Source: Litomosoides sigmodontis (Eukaryota > Nematoda > Chromadorea > Rhabditida > Onchocercidae). Taken from it: a DNA stretch of 64,000 nt. Position 1 is the first letter of the stretch. Each line of letters opens with the position of its first letter. Of the stretch, positions 40,043 to 52,974 are shown in pieces. The stretch lies in NCBI GenBank assembly GCA_963070105.1, contig OY718803.1:8041823-8105822 (forward strand), read 5' to 3'. Below the pieces are notes generated by a model that was not told where the DNA came from, made no database searches, and was given only the letters and a program-made list of their open reading frames with translations. The position numbers and the translations under genes are program-made.

Positions 40043-43000
40043 ACTGTTCTTTCTGCGAATGTTGTCCGAAGGTTTGAAATTAATTCGTTGGCTGAGTGCA
40101 TTATCCCTCTTACATTCCAGTTGCTTAATTTTGTTTCAAATATTTCATATTACAAATAATGAAAAACAAGAAAATCTAAATCTAACAAATTTAAGTTTCT
40201 CCTTCCCCCTCTCTCTCCATACGTATATTATACCGATCACAATGAAAGTGATAGCTGTAAAAAAATTAATTCACCAAGTCGTTTCGAGTAGTCTCATTTC
40301 TTTATCTTGTTGCTGTTGTTTACCACACAACTAAAGAGTTCTCCAAATGAATAATTTCAATGGAACTATATATGAAGTGTGAAATTTGAAAAAATTTCAA
40401 GAGAGAAAATAGCGCTGTCCAAGCTGCCACTCCCTTTCTCGCAATCCATATGAAACATCACCACCAACAAGGTGTGGAAAATTTGATAATTTGCTCCTTA
40501 CACTTGTTGAAATGAGATTTCAGAAAATAGAATTTAGAAAGCAATGTGTAATTCCACGGCTAAATTTTATGCAGCTGAAAAATATAGCGCAAACAAATGA
40601 ATAATGCAAATGAAGAAAAAGTGAAACGAAATGAAATGAAACGGCAGCCTGTTTGTCGATTGTCAACTTGATCTTTGGTCGCCTCATTGAGTTATAAGCT
40701 GATTATAAAATGTGCTATCATCATCATCATCATATGCTTGTTATCACGAATACTGATCATCTGTACTGTTATGGCTCTCGTTGCACTTAGACATCCCTTT
40801 GTTACTGTTTAAATTACAACCATTTCATTTTCCTTTTTTTCATCGAATTCGCCACTCTCATTTCTCAACAAAGTGCCGTCGAACGGCTAACTTTTAGATT
40901 ATAACTTCCAGGTTGTAGTATTTAAATTATCGTCAAGTCGTTCTTTTTTTTTGTCTTTTCACCAAATCCACCATTATCATCTCTCTCTCTCTCTCCACTG
41001 TTCTCTCCCTCTCCTTCACTAAAAAATGATGCAACGTGTCATATAAGAATGTCGTTTAAATTTTCCTTCATTTTTACCGCCCTCACAAAGATTTCTCTTC
41101 CTCTATTAAATTAGCATTATTTTTCATAATTAATAAAAAAATAATATTTAAAAAATTTTTTTTTTATTTAGTAATTTTTTCCAGTGCACAATAATTCGTT
41201 TTCATCTCGTTCATTGAATGTTAAGTGTTAATTGGATGTGAATATGAAGTAATTTCGCAATGAAATAATATTTCAACGATTTAGCAATTTTAAAAATATC
41301 GACTACTAGTCTAAAACTACCGTGAAATTCCTTTCGTTTTTTCTAACTCAATTTTTTCAAAATTGCATTTCACATTTTTAATATGTTTGTTTCATAATTT
41401 GTGAACGCTTTTTTTTTGCTCTTTAAAACCAAACATTTTTAATTCTTTGTTCCATATCAGCCAGCATTCACTTCAACTAGAAACCTCGTAATCCCATCAG
41501 ATTATTTTCATGGGAAATTCAGATGTTTGTTCGATTTGTTTTTGATTTATTAATATTATTATTCGAGCGAATGTGTGATGCCATTGAAAAGAATGCTACA
41601 AACGATAAAACAATTAAATGTATGACTGATAATTTATGCAAAATTCAAAGGATCACATCAGCGATAATTGAAATAGAACTCAAAAAATTACGCCGCCGGT
41701 AATTTAAGTAAAACTCGAAGGGTATAAGTTATGATATTGTGGAAAGAGTTCTCTTGCACATCGCTAATTTGCAATTTGAGGGTAAGCACATGATCAATCG
41801 GATAATAATTTTGACCATTTGTTTTACAGCTCAACCAACGTATTTGCGATTGCATACGACGGCGTTCTGACAGTTTCACTTTTTTTGCTAAAGCTCTCAT
41901 TGAAAAACAGCTCTCTCTCTCTCTCCCTCCCTCTCTATGATATCATAAAGCGCGCTGATTGCTTTTTCGTGTGTGTGTTTTTTCAGCCAAACTAGAATTA
42001 ATGGGATTTTCTGCTAACTTAAATTGAAATACAAAGTAAAGCATAAATTTGATCAAACTTAAATTGAAATCCAAATTTTGCAATCATAAAATAATCCAAA
42101 TAAATAAACTGGCTTGTGCCATCAAGTTAAAATCAATAAAAAAAATTATAATTCATAAAATATTTGTTTGCTTTTCAAAAAATTTTTGATGTATTTGTAA
42201 AGTATAGTTTATGTGCCTGAAAATATGTGAAATATGATAAATAGAAACTTGTAAAAACTGCCATCAAAGCAATGTTTGCACCTACAAGTACGATTTATTC
42301 AACGCTTCAACAACATTCATCTCGATGAGAGCAAAATATTGTTAAATTGAGACTTTTACAAGTGTTTCCTAATTTGCATATTTGAAATTGAATGCTAGCG
42401 AATTATACGGACAGTTGCAGGACAATTCGTTGTATTGCGTGTAAATGCGGTTGCAAGCTTTTCATGATTTTCGGAGATTCAATATTTCCAGTTAGTTAAA
42501 TATTTTTAATTTCTCTAATACTCAATGACCGCTGTATTTAGGTTAATTTGTCATAAATTTTCCCACTTCTACTTAAATCAATACATGTATTAAGTTCAAT
42601 TTCAACGGCTCTTCGTTGGAATGCCATCATTTTGAGAATATAAAAAAATGAATATTTTCATTCAATTCTTTATTAAAGAACTCGTTAATAGAATTTAGGA
42701 CGACAAATCGAATTCGAATCCTGTAATATGAATATTATAATTGTAGAAAAGATGAATAAATTGAGTTATAAAAAGTGTCGTAAGTGAGCTTAATCTGTTA
42801 GCTCGCTTTGCTTACCATATCTCTCCACCTTAGTTTCACTTTTGCTAGATTTCACAGAATTATGACTGATATCGTTATGTCAGGAATGATTTGAAAACTT
42901 CAAATCTGAAAATATTTTAATAAATTTTGAATTTAAAACGTTTGTCTTTTACTGTTATCAAAGATTATCAATGGTGTCGATAACAGGAAATGGTCAGTTA

Positions 43001-43286
43001 ATCAGTTGAAAATCCTTCGCTAGGCTCTCAGAGAGCTGCAGGAAAAATGCCCTATGACGTTTCTTAGAGATAATCGTTCAGCTGTAAATGAAACATGAAT
43101 TTCACTCAGTTACAGGACAGTTGAATCCGTCTTAATTTGACCTCAGCCCTAAATGTCATCATTAATTTTGATCGTAAATTAAGAATTCAATGAAATGAGA
43201 TGTGAATTTTGAAATTGCTAATTCAACAAAATTTAATGATTCCAGTCGTTTGGTGCTATCAAAACCGTTGACCGTTCAATGCAGTG
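40043..43286. other. 5' flank of DUF229 copy B, no gene recognised
   Basis: Parts near 41,020-41,150 resemble 30,720-30,850 loosely, so the duplication extends through here in diverged form, with about 2 kb of extra sequence relative to copy A. Short CT runs occur at 40,981 and 41,911. No convincing exon. Confidence 0.55.
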
Positions 43287-46200
43287 ATGGTGATGCAATT
43301 GAAAGCAAATAAATTTCTAATCACGTTCACACTAATTATTGGATTACTTCTTGTGATAATTAATTGGCACTTTCGTGACAGTCGCACTTCGATCGCTCTG
43401 CGACAATCAATTCCTCCTATTGCTCAAAACAATGAACAAAGTAGTCAATCAATCGTTTGTTTCATTTTGCAAAATGTTATGAAATTTTAATTTTTCTTAT
43501 TTTTCCGAAAATTTGCATAAGATGTTGAATGATGTCCTAAGAAGTTCCGTCAATGTAGAATTTCAAATTTAGCTGGAATTGTTGGAAGAGAAAGAGAAGA
43601 GGAGAGAGAGAAATTGTCATGAGATGGATGAAATGAATGCACACAACATATCTGACAATCTCATTCATTAATAATATTAACCTAAGGCTATCACTCATTC
43701 ACTTCAATTTTCAACTTCCTTTCATTTGACAAGAATTTCGCGTCATATTAAATGCTTTTTACAGTTTCATCCGCCACCAAGAAAAACGAATGCCGCCTGA
43801 AACCGATATACCCGTGGGATCCTCAACTTACCCCTTACTTATATCCTGACTGGAATCCATACAGAACGTGTCGCGTAAGTCGTCGAATGCATACCGAATT
43901 AAAGCACAGCACTCTTCGGATGCTTTCTAACACGTACGTCTCAACCGCACACTGTTAAAATGTTTTCCAAAAATAGCATTTCTCTGTTGCAACCTGTCCT
44001 TCTACGGCATTTGAGGGAATATTTGGTAAAACCTGAAATATAGGTACTGCAATGCAAAGCAGATGTTCTTTTCTGTATGAGATATTTTAAATTTCTAAAG
44101 TTTAGTGGAATGACTGCTTCATTTCAATAATTGAATTCATTAGCGTTTTGCTCGTGCTATCCGATTTTGAGGAAGTTATATTTCAAACGACGTTTTCTAA
44201 TGTTCTATTTTAAAGTGCAAGCACATATCCAAGCTTCTTAAATTGGCTCGTTTATTAAATTATAAATTAGAACATCGAAATGTGAGTATCGATGCCTTTA
44301 CACGAACGGTGAAACGAAATTCAAAGCGGATACGTGGATTATGATGCAAAAAAATACGTCGTACTATGAAACCTGTGATTTTATCGAAACGCATTGTACC
44401 AAGGATGACAGTACAACCTTTCGGTACATCCACAGCCAGGCTTGTTATCTCCTCTTTTCACGCCGTATTTCCCTCTTACTCTTTTATTTAAACTGAGCCG
44501 CACGTGTGCGACTGCTTTTATCACAAAGAAATCGTTTAAAAGAAGAGCTTGGTAAAATTTAAAAATAGTGAAAATGAAAGATTAATTTTTCGATATTTGA
44601 AGTGTAATATTAGAAATAATTGGAGCTTCAGGACAAACACTCATTTCAATTTCCACAAATTTTTTTCTTTCAGGTGGTGAAATCTAGAAAAAAGCTATTC
44701 CAAGAGGAGGATGAATTGCATCCAGGTGTATTCATACTAGTCCTTGATTCTACCTCGGCTTCTTCCGGAACCCGCACAATTGTAAAAACCGGACAAGTAT
44801 TTTTTTTAAGCAAATTCTGACTTTTTTCTTTTAAAACGTCAACTTTAAGAAGCGTTGCTGAATTTGCGACAATTATTGCTTTGTATAAGCAAATCGTTTA
44901 ATAACTTATTGGTGACAGCAATTCGTTCTAAGGTTCTACGTCAGTTCTATGATGCGACAACATTTTACTACCACAACAAGGTTGGCCTTAACAGTCGGCC
45001 AAATGCTTTCGCCATGTTTTCAGGTACTTTCTCTTCTATATTATGCTGCTGAAAAAATTGAAAGCTTTATAAATGCTTTTTAATTTAATTTCTTCCCTCT
45101 CGTTCCTCTCAACTTTTATCAGTCAGCTTGTAATAGTTTGTTACACAATAAACCTCTTAGAAATTTTTGAATTTTTTGCCATCTAAATTTTATAAACTAA
45201 TCGTTTATGATATATTAGTGCGACGTTACGGCAATTAGCACTTTTTGAGACGTCAAGTAATTTTTACATCAAGTGATTGAATTTCGAACTCTCTGCTGTA
45301 AAACTTTCAAAATCATGAATTCTTATAAGCAGTGTCCCCATTCCCTGAAAAAGTTGAAATTTCCGTTTTTCCGTCTTATAGGAGCACGCATTTCCGAATT
45401 GGACGAGCGTCACTTTCCAGGTAAAAGTAAATCGGAGTATCCAAATTCATGTAAGGTAAATTGAATTTGAAATTCTTGATCATAAAACTAAATAATTAGA
45501 GCAATTTCTATCACACAATCTCTTCACGAACATAGCAAGTTCGATTCCTTGCGATCGTAACGTTCATTATCACTTGCCTCCTCTGATCATCACTTAATGT
45601 TTAATTTAAACTTCTCTGATACTTCTCACGTCACTCTCTGCTGTGAAACTTTCAAAATTCCTGTTTTGCATAACATATCCAAGTCAAAAATTGTTAGATT
45701 TTCAGAAAGGTTTAAAAAGAAATGAAACTGTAACTTACGATTTCGTTGATCAAAATTACGCGTCAATAATAGCGGAAGATTGGGTTGGTACGTTTAACTG
45801 GCCTAATTGTAAAGGTTATGGCGAACCTCCGACCGATCACCATGGAGGGTAATTCAATTAAAATAATGTTTATTGAAACAAAATGAAATGTCTTTAAAAC
45901 TTGCGAAACGCGATAGAACTTGGAACAAACTCCGAAATCTTCTTGACACTTTTATTTTTTTACTTTTAAAAACTAGAAATGTTTATGCATTTGTCACCAT
46001 TAATATGAAGAGCAAATGTATTAGAATAAAGGATGAAAAAGAAGAGCACGTGTAAATGACACGTGCATAAGTAAAGAAATGAGCGTTTAGCACGGTGACC
46101 ACCCTCACCCGATAACCTTGAAAGTCAACTGAACACTCGAGTTACTTTTGTTAGCGATGTTATAAATTGAAAATAAAATTTGTTTATATGTAGTGCAATG

Positions 46201-48214
46201 ATACTACGAACTACCAGTAACCGTATCCCAAAGGACAAGGAAATTTTCAACAATCATTTTTACATGGGCGAATGCCAGGAGCCTTATCACAAGGTAATGG
46301 ATTATGCCGGCAAATTCCTGCACGAATATCATGGAATCTCAAAATTTGCTATGATATGGTTGACGTTGACATCGCACGACTCGGCTAGTGGCTTGTATCG
46401 CACCGATGCGGTCAGTACATCCTTTCAGTGTCGTAAAAAGTGTCGGCGAATTTCCTTTACGAATTTCTCAGAAAAAAATTAAACTAAAAACAGCAGCTAA
46501 AAAGTGTTAACTAATCATTTCTCCAATCACTTACAGTTTATAGTACCTTGCCAACTTTTTTCGTAAACATACCAACAACTTGGAGAATTCATTTGTGTTC
46601 GTAATGGGTGATCACGGATTACGATTTGGTGGTATTCGGCAAACACCAATTGGTCAGATAGAAGATAACAATCCATTGCTTATGGCAAGTCTTGCAAAAA
46701 AACTCTGATTGAGAGTAACTTAAAAATAGCACTTAATTTCATTGTGAAATCTCAGGAATTTTTTCGAGAAATTTTGCGGGAATGTAGAACTTTGTATGTT
46801 TGCTGCAAATTGCATCGCAATTTCCTCCACTTCCAGATGGCACTACCCAAATATTTGCGCTCAAATAAGCAGCTTATTTTGAATTTGAAGCAAAATTCTC
46901 GACGGCATACGTCTCAGTTTGATTTCTACGCAACGCTGTATGACATAGCACGCTATGCAAGAAAAGATAATTTCCAAAAATGGGACGAGCACGACTTCAG
47001 GTTCTGCCTTTATCCCTTCAACAAGTATTACTGAAATGCCACAACAGGCATTTCTCATACTTTCCGTCGCTTCATTCATTTAAAATTCATATGGAACTGA
47101 TTTTCGTCGCACGAAGTTTTCCAATATTTGTCGCAACTTCAGGGAGGAATTCGGTGCAGTAAGAGGTGGAATTCGTGCGAAGAGCATGCTAAGGCCTATC
47201 TTGTACGACAGGTGAAGTAGTAGTTGGCAGTCATTGTTACGGCAGCCACAGACTTTAAGCATTGAGTTTTTTTTTTTTTGAGATTCAGGATGGTACGATA
47301 ATGGCTTCCTTCTAAGAAAGATCCAATGAATACAGTGGTTTGAGCACCTGAAGTTCATGTTTGAATTGCAGGACTTGTGAAGAAATGGAAATTCCAGATG
47401 AGTACTGTATTTGTGAACGAATTTGGCATAAAGTTGACATATACGGCGATGACGCGATGCGAGCTGCGCAGATTCTCATCGAAGACATCAACAACTCCTT
47501 GAAACAAAGAAATGTGTCCGAAATTTGCGAAACTCTCGTCTTTATAGAAGTGATCATTTTGATTTTAAGAATACCTTTGATTACTTCTCACCCGCTGGAT
47601 TCATTTCACCAAATTTCGACGCGCAAAATAATTTGTAATTCAAACTTTTGAACAATCCTTTTTTTCATTTTCTGATCTCACATCCATTCCATCTTCTTCA
47701 GGTGAATTCGGCGGAGTACCTTGAAGACAGACCGGTGCTGAAGATAGTTATAAGTGCTTCACCGAGCCGTGGAAAGTATGGAGCGCAACTACTGAAGGAG
47801 AACGATAACTTTAAATTAATTACAAAAGTAGCTTATTCAGTTCCCATTATACATCCCTCTTTCCCATTTCGCTTATTCATTTTCATCCTTCCGACGAAAT
47901 CACTTCCACTCTCTTTCATTTCAATGTCGTTTTCTTGCGTTTTAATTTTTGGTTATCCCTCATCCACCATCTCTCTCATTAATCCATCATATTTCGCTAC
48001 TTAATGCTATTTGAGAACATTTACTTGTTGTAAGCGTAAGTAATAATACGTGACCTGTTCATAGGAAAAGCTCATCAACCTGCTAAGTGGTGCAGTTTTT
48101 TAGATAATTCGACTGGATCGCTATGGTGAGCAGGGACACTGCGCACCTGACGAAAATGTCCGACCTTTGTGTTACTGCCGGAAACAGCTTGCGACACCTG
48201 CGACGCACCTATAA
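43287..48214 (+). CDS. DUF229 family membrane-anchored sulfatase-like protein, copy B
   Basis: Tandem paralogue of copy A. Exons: 43287-43440, 43765-43933, 44271-44439, 44674-44796, 44933-45023, 45382-45455, 45706-45848, 46194-46410, 46544-46684, 46837-47000, 47143-47211, 47372-47549, 47702-47827, 48104-48214; 642 residues, phases consistent. Signal anchor FLITFTLIIGLLLVIIN; motifs ECRLKPIYPWDP, CEYRCLY, VLDSTS, MGDHGLRFGG, IPDEYCIC and LCYCRK are intact. Introns 3 (CAG|GCTTGT) and 9 (ATG|GCAAGT) appear to start with GC where copy A has GT. In both copies exon 1 and exons 4-9 are clearly diverged, whereas exon 2, part of exon 3 and exons 10-14 are nearly identical. Exon 8 carries three extra codons relative to A. 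Substrate unknown; a role as a type II secretory-pathway or surface enzyme is inferred from the anchor and fold. Confidence 0.9.
43757..44331 (+). repeat. high-identity tract 1 of DUF229 duplication, copy B
   Basis: Partner of 31,517-32,091. Confidence 0.92.
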
Positions 48215-48316
48215 TACTTGCGATGTTTTGTTGTTCATCTTTTGTTGTGCCATCTTTCAAATAACTTCTTTTACGCCTAATTTGTCCTCACTTCCATAAT
48301 AGTTTGTGTGCCGATC
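46731..48316 (+). repeat. high-identity tract 2 of DUF229 duplication, copy B
   Basis: Partner of 34,655-36,240. Confidence 0.95.
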
Positions 48317-49646
48317 ATCACAGCACCACTTTTATGAAAAAATAATTCAGGATGCAATACGTGAGGTAGTATGTAATCACATTTGCGGTACGTTAAGGAT
48401 TTCTTTAAATTAGTTTCACTTATTGAGAAACTAATTAAATGGCTAAAGCTGAAGGACCCTGTGTATTTATTTATTGATAGGTTTAGCTTGATTATTACGT
48501 CAGATATTGCACTACATATAAATGACGTCGATATCCTAGCATATCAATAATATGATTATCAGTAACAAATTCATACCGAATAAAAATGCACATACATTCA
48601 GTTTGTACCGCTCATGTGAGCATTGCTCGATTGTTTTAAGTGTGATTTCGGTGAAATCCAAATCGGACAGTTTGGAAAATGTGCTGATTATGCGCCCACA
48701 ATACTCCAACATTTGCAAATAGACCGTAATGTCTTCCTTTTGTATATAACTTAGCCAAGTAATTTGTTCCATATTTGTACACTGTTTTCTTTCGAAGGAA
48801 ATGAAGCTTTCACGGAGAAATAATTTCACTTCATTAATTTACAATAAATGAAAGAGAACATGAAGCATGCGGTGTTTTTCGCTTTAAATTGCTCGTAAAT
48901 CGTTCAATATCTTTCTCCTTTCTCTCTCTCTCTCACACACACACATACACGCGCGTACATCAATTTGCATTTAAATGTTTACAAAAAACAAACATTTAGC
49001 AACTGACAATACGATAGATAGTACGATCGGAAGCTAAGAGGGATGCATTCTGTTTTGAGAATTACTTATCAATGAGCGGTCTCGAACCTGCGATCCTAAG
49101 TTGTTAGTGGTGGAACGGTAAAGATCATATGATATCGAACATTTTTGATATATTAGCTTTTGTTTTACTCAGATGAAGAAAAGGTACTAAAAGAGAGGCA
49201 TCAAGGAAGCTAAGTGATATCATTGATAGGAATGATATTGTGCAGTAGCTGAGAAGTTCTCCTATTCTCCTAACCTCATCGCTAAAGAAGAGACACCTCT
49301 CCTAAATAAAATCATAATGGAGAATATTTTCATGAATTCAATTCAAATATTCCGTTTTGCATTCAAATGAAATTAAGCCTGAGATCGTCTGAATGAAATT
49401 TTAATGTTTCGGAAATGATTTAACTAAGGAAGCACCTACACTGTTAAGCAACAATGACTTATAGCATTCATTCATATGGATGACACGGCGTCGCACCGGA
49501 GAAGTTCCCCTCATCTCTCCTCACGTCAAAGAGGGTAAGGAAGACGGAACACATTCCGAAACAACAACTTTCCAGTGAAACGTTCCATTTCACAATCGCT
49601 GCAAAAAACATTTAACAGCCAGCAATGACTCTGTGAAAAATAGCCG
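48317..49646. other. intergenic; one weak minus-strand ORF
   Basis: Contains a (TC)n-(AC)n run at about 48,922-48,948 and a 97-codon minus-strand frame at 48,536-48,829 that has a good splice-donor sequence (AAT|GTATGT) near its 3' end but no recognised homology. A GGTTCGANNCC-type box on the minus strand at about 49,082-49,092 resembles a polymerase III B box. Nothing firm. Confidence 0.5.
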
Positions 49647-52600
49647 ATGAAGAGGTGCCGCGAAGTGGAAGAGACAAGGATGTGTGGTTGCAGTGTGGGG
49701 GTATGGTATGTCATGTTGGTGATCGTTACTGTTTTCCTCTACAACGAGTATTTGACGTATTACATAACGATCTATATGACGTGTTCATGGCCTGTGCTAT
49801 CGTCACGCAGAGATCAGCAGAAGGAGGAAACGAGGGTAATGCTGTTGACGGACATTCATCTCCTCGGACCTCACCGAGGACATTGGTTCGACAAACTGAG
49901 GCGGTTTGCTTTCCTTTACACTTTCTGCAAAGCTTAAAGTTAACGAAGCATTCCCCAAAGCAAAGATAATGACTTGACGTTTCGTTCTCTTCCTTCACCC
50001 TAACAATGGAATGTGCGAAATAACTGTCCGTTAAAACAAACATTTCATTCCCAAGGAAAATTGTTGTATGAAAGTCTGTACGACTGGCACTATTTGCAAA
50101 GGATAAATTGGACGAAAATTAACCATGAAAAATTGATTTGGTTAGCTCGAAAGTAATAGTTACTTTAAATGTCAACGTAGCACTTGATGCGAACGGTCTG
50201 AATGAAATAAATGAGATATGATTACTTTCATTAAAACATACGTTAAGCTTACCAACTATGTACAGCACTTATAAAGAGAATGGAAGAGGTTAATTTTCCA
50301 TTCCGTCTCGTTCAGATTTCGCGTAACTGAAATTCAATTCACTCTATTTTGTTCGTATTTCAAGTCATTCAGAAGAAAACCTCCAGTACTTTTAGTTCAC
50401 TGCAACTTACTTCGACTTGAGGTGCAGAGAAGAGTGAGTCAATGTTAATGAATGAATGCACGATTTCCTTTTTCATGTTTTTCAGGGAATGGCAAATGTA
50501 TCGGTCATTTCAATCAGCGATATCGCTAATGCGTCCACACGCCGTCTTTTTTTTAGATTTGTTTAAATATACATTCGAATTCTAACATGCGTATTCGAAA
50601 TAAACGGTTTTTAATACTTATTCAAAACCAAAATAAAAATAAATTTTACTAGCTTTTGTAAATAGAATCTGCATCATAGGTATACGTCAGATAATTTGAA
50701 ATTCATCAATTTCAAATATATTGGCGAATTGCATGAAATTGTGCATGGTAGATTACTTGATCGATTTTAAGCAAATATTTCGGATTGTTTTTTCTTTTTC
50801 TCTCATACTTCCGCTTTTTAAAAAACTTCATTGAGATTACTTTGTAGTAGCAATTTCTGTAAGAGATTTACGCGAAGCAGAAAATTGATTTGATTCAGAT
50901 TGGTGAGAAATTTGGAATAGTTTTGGGAGACAAATTAACAATTTCAGGTGATTTATTTGATGAGGGTACCATAAGTAATCAGCAGGAACTTGTGAATTAT
51001 GTAAAACGTTTCGATGAACTTTTTTATGTACCCAAAGATGTCGAAAGGCACTGTATTCTGGGCAATCACGATATTGGATTTCATGATGAGTAAGCTTCAT
51101 GATAGCTTACAGTGTTTTAATTTTGAACCTTTCAAGATCTATAGAATTTATATTACTAAGAATTTTTAAAGCTGAAGTTATGGTTGAAAGATGATTAGCT
51201 TAGCTTAAGGTCCAACGAAAACATGTTAGCTTGTTGAAAATAATAAGGTAATCAAGGATGGAACAATTATTGAGCACAAAATGTGCTGTTAATGAATTAG
51301 GAAGTGTTATTATTCTCAATCCATCAGCACTTGAAAGTTCATAGTTTCCAAGTTTTGCGAAATATTTTTTCAACCGCAAAAATCATGAAATTGTTTGATT
51401 AGGATCAGTCAAGCACGACTGCAGTTCCTCTCAGAGCATTTTTTACGATCATTTGCGGATCACATCGTTATTGGTGGGAATCATTTTGTACTGCTAAATT
51501 CGATGACAGTTGAGCGTGATGGTTGTCCTCTCTGCATCGCTACCGAACGCCAAATTGAGCAATTGAGTTCCAATTTCGATTGTGCCGGAAATGTAACAGT
51601 GTGTAATACACACGCAAAGCCTATTGTGCTACTTCATATGCCATTGTATAGGTGATTTGTTGTCAGTTTTAAGTTTTTTTTTGAATCGCTGTAGTTTAGG
51701 AGACACGAGTGACAATGTCACTCCAGCTTTCTATGCTTGGGTTATCTGTGTGTTATTATCGCTGCATACGTGCATTGCCTCCCCGGAATTCATCGATTAT
51801 TACTTTTTTTTAAATCGCTCATTCCCAAATGTGATTTCTTCTAGATCACTAAATTAAAATCACAAATCTTTCGTAGAATAAATTTTGCATTAATTTTTGA
51901 GTGGTTTAAAAGAAAGAGTATGATTTTTCTATAATGTTTAAAATTTAGGGAAAGCGATGCGCACTGTCCAGATGACTATGATTCAACCCCAGAAGCAATG
52001 AAACGGAACCGTTTTCATGCTGGTGTTGATTGCCTTTCCAACGTTTCTTCCCAATACATCCTGGAAAAGTTGAAACCTCGTGCTGTTTTCAATGGCCATG
52101 CACATTACAGTTGCCGAACTTGGTGGGTTCCAGTTCCAAGATTTGACTTTAACATATAATTCTGCCAAATCATCCTCATTAGACTAATTTCTTACGCGTC
52201 ATGGTGTAAAGCTTTTACACACAATGATTTGGTTTTAGCTCATGACAGCTGGAACTATTTATCTACTTTAGCTCGCAACAGTTTGTGATTTTGTTAAAAT
52301 CTATATGATTTGCAAATTTATTTCTTGGAATTTTAAGGCATTCGGAAACATGAAGCCTTTGATATTTGAGGGAAAATGTTATTCTCCATTCCATTTTCTG
52401 TAATACGCATATGTTTTCGAGGAATGGTTCTAAGAGATATTTCCAGTTTAATATACATTTTAGGTGGCCATCACCCTACAATATGTACGAGTGGACACTA
52501 TCGTCATTTTCATGGCGGAATATTCCACAACCTGCATTCTTTCTTGTTACCGTAGTGCCTGATGAGATTCAGGTTAACAAGTGCTTTCTACCAAATGAAA

Positions 52601-52731
52601 AAACAGTAATCGGTAACTATATTATAACTGTTTTGGGTATTATCCTTTTTTTATTCTGTCGTTTAATCCCTTACCTACGGTTCCGGCAATCCTATTCCTC
52701 GTATCAGATCTTAACTCAGAAGTGCGATTAA
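49647..52731 (+). CDS. MPPE1: MPPE1/PGAP5-type metallophosphoesterase
   Basis: Calcineurin-like phosphoesterase; the family removes an ethanolamine phosphate from GPI anchors so that GPI proteins leave the ER. Exons: 49647-49903, 50486-50556, 50948-51089, 51403-51651, 51949-52122, 52464-52731; 386 residues (human 396). Membrane segments near both ends (VWYVMLVIVTVFLY; NYIITVLGIILFLFCRL). All metal-binding motifs are present in order: LLTDIHLLG, GDLFDEG, GNHDIGFH, LLHMPLY, FNGHAHYSC; also LRREWQMYRSFQ and SFSWRN. Oddity: exon 2 (ending AVFFL) is followed by AG|ATTTGT, not AG|GTTTGT, so the donor looks like a +1 G-to-A change or a base error. Using the GT at 50,544 instead would replace the AVFFL strand with an unaligned stretch ending in ATTTCAG. 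Convergent with the POLR1H gene, 243 bp between stops. Confidence 0.92.
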
Positions 52732-52974
52732 TTGATAAATTTTTATGGAATTGTTAAAATCTGGAAATCCAGAGATACTGAAGTTCTAAGTTACAAGTTA
52801 CAATACTTGTTCCTATTGCTTAATTCTACTAAAGCAATCAACAATTTTACGTTACATTTTGGGAAAAGGAATGCATATTTTGCGGTTTGGGAAGAAAGGA
52901 TGGGACTTTTTACTTTGCGCTTTGTAACTGCATATATTTTATTATTGTATATACACGTGTTAATTTATACATAT

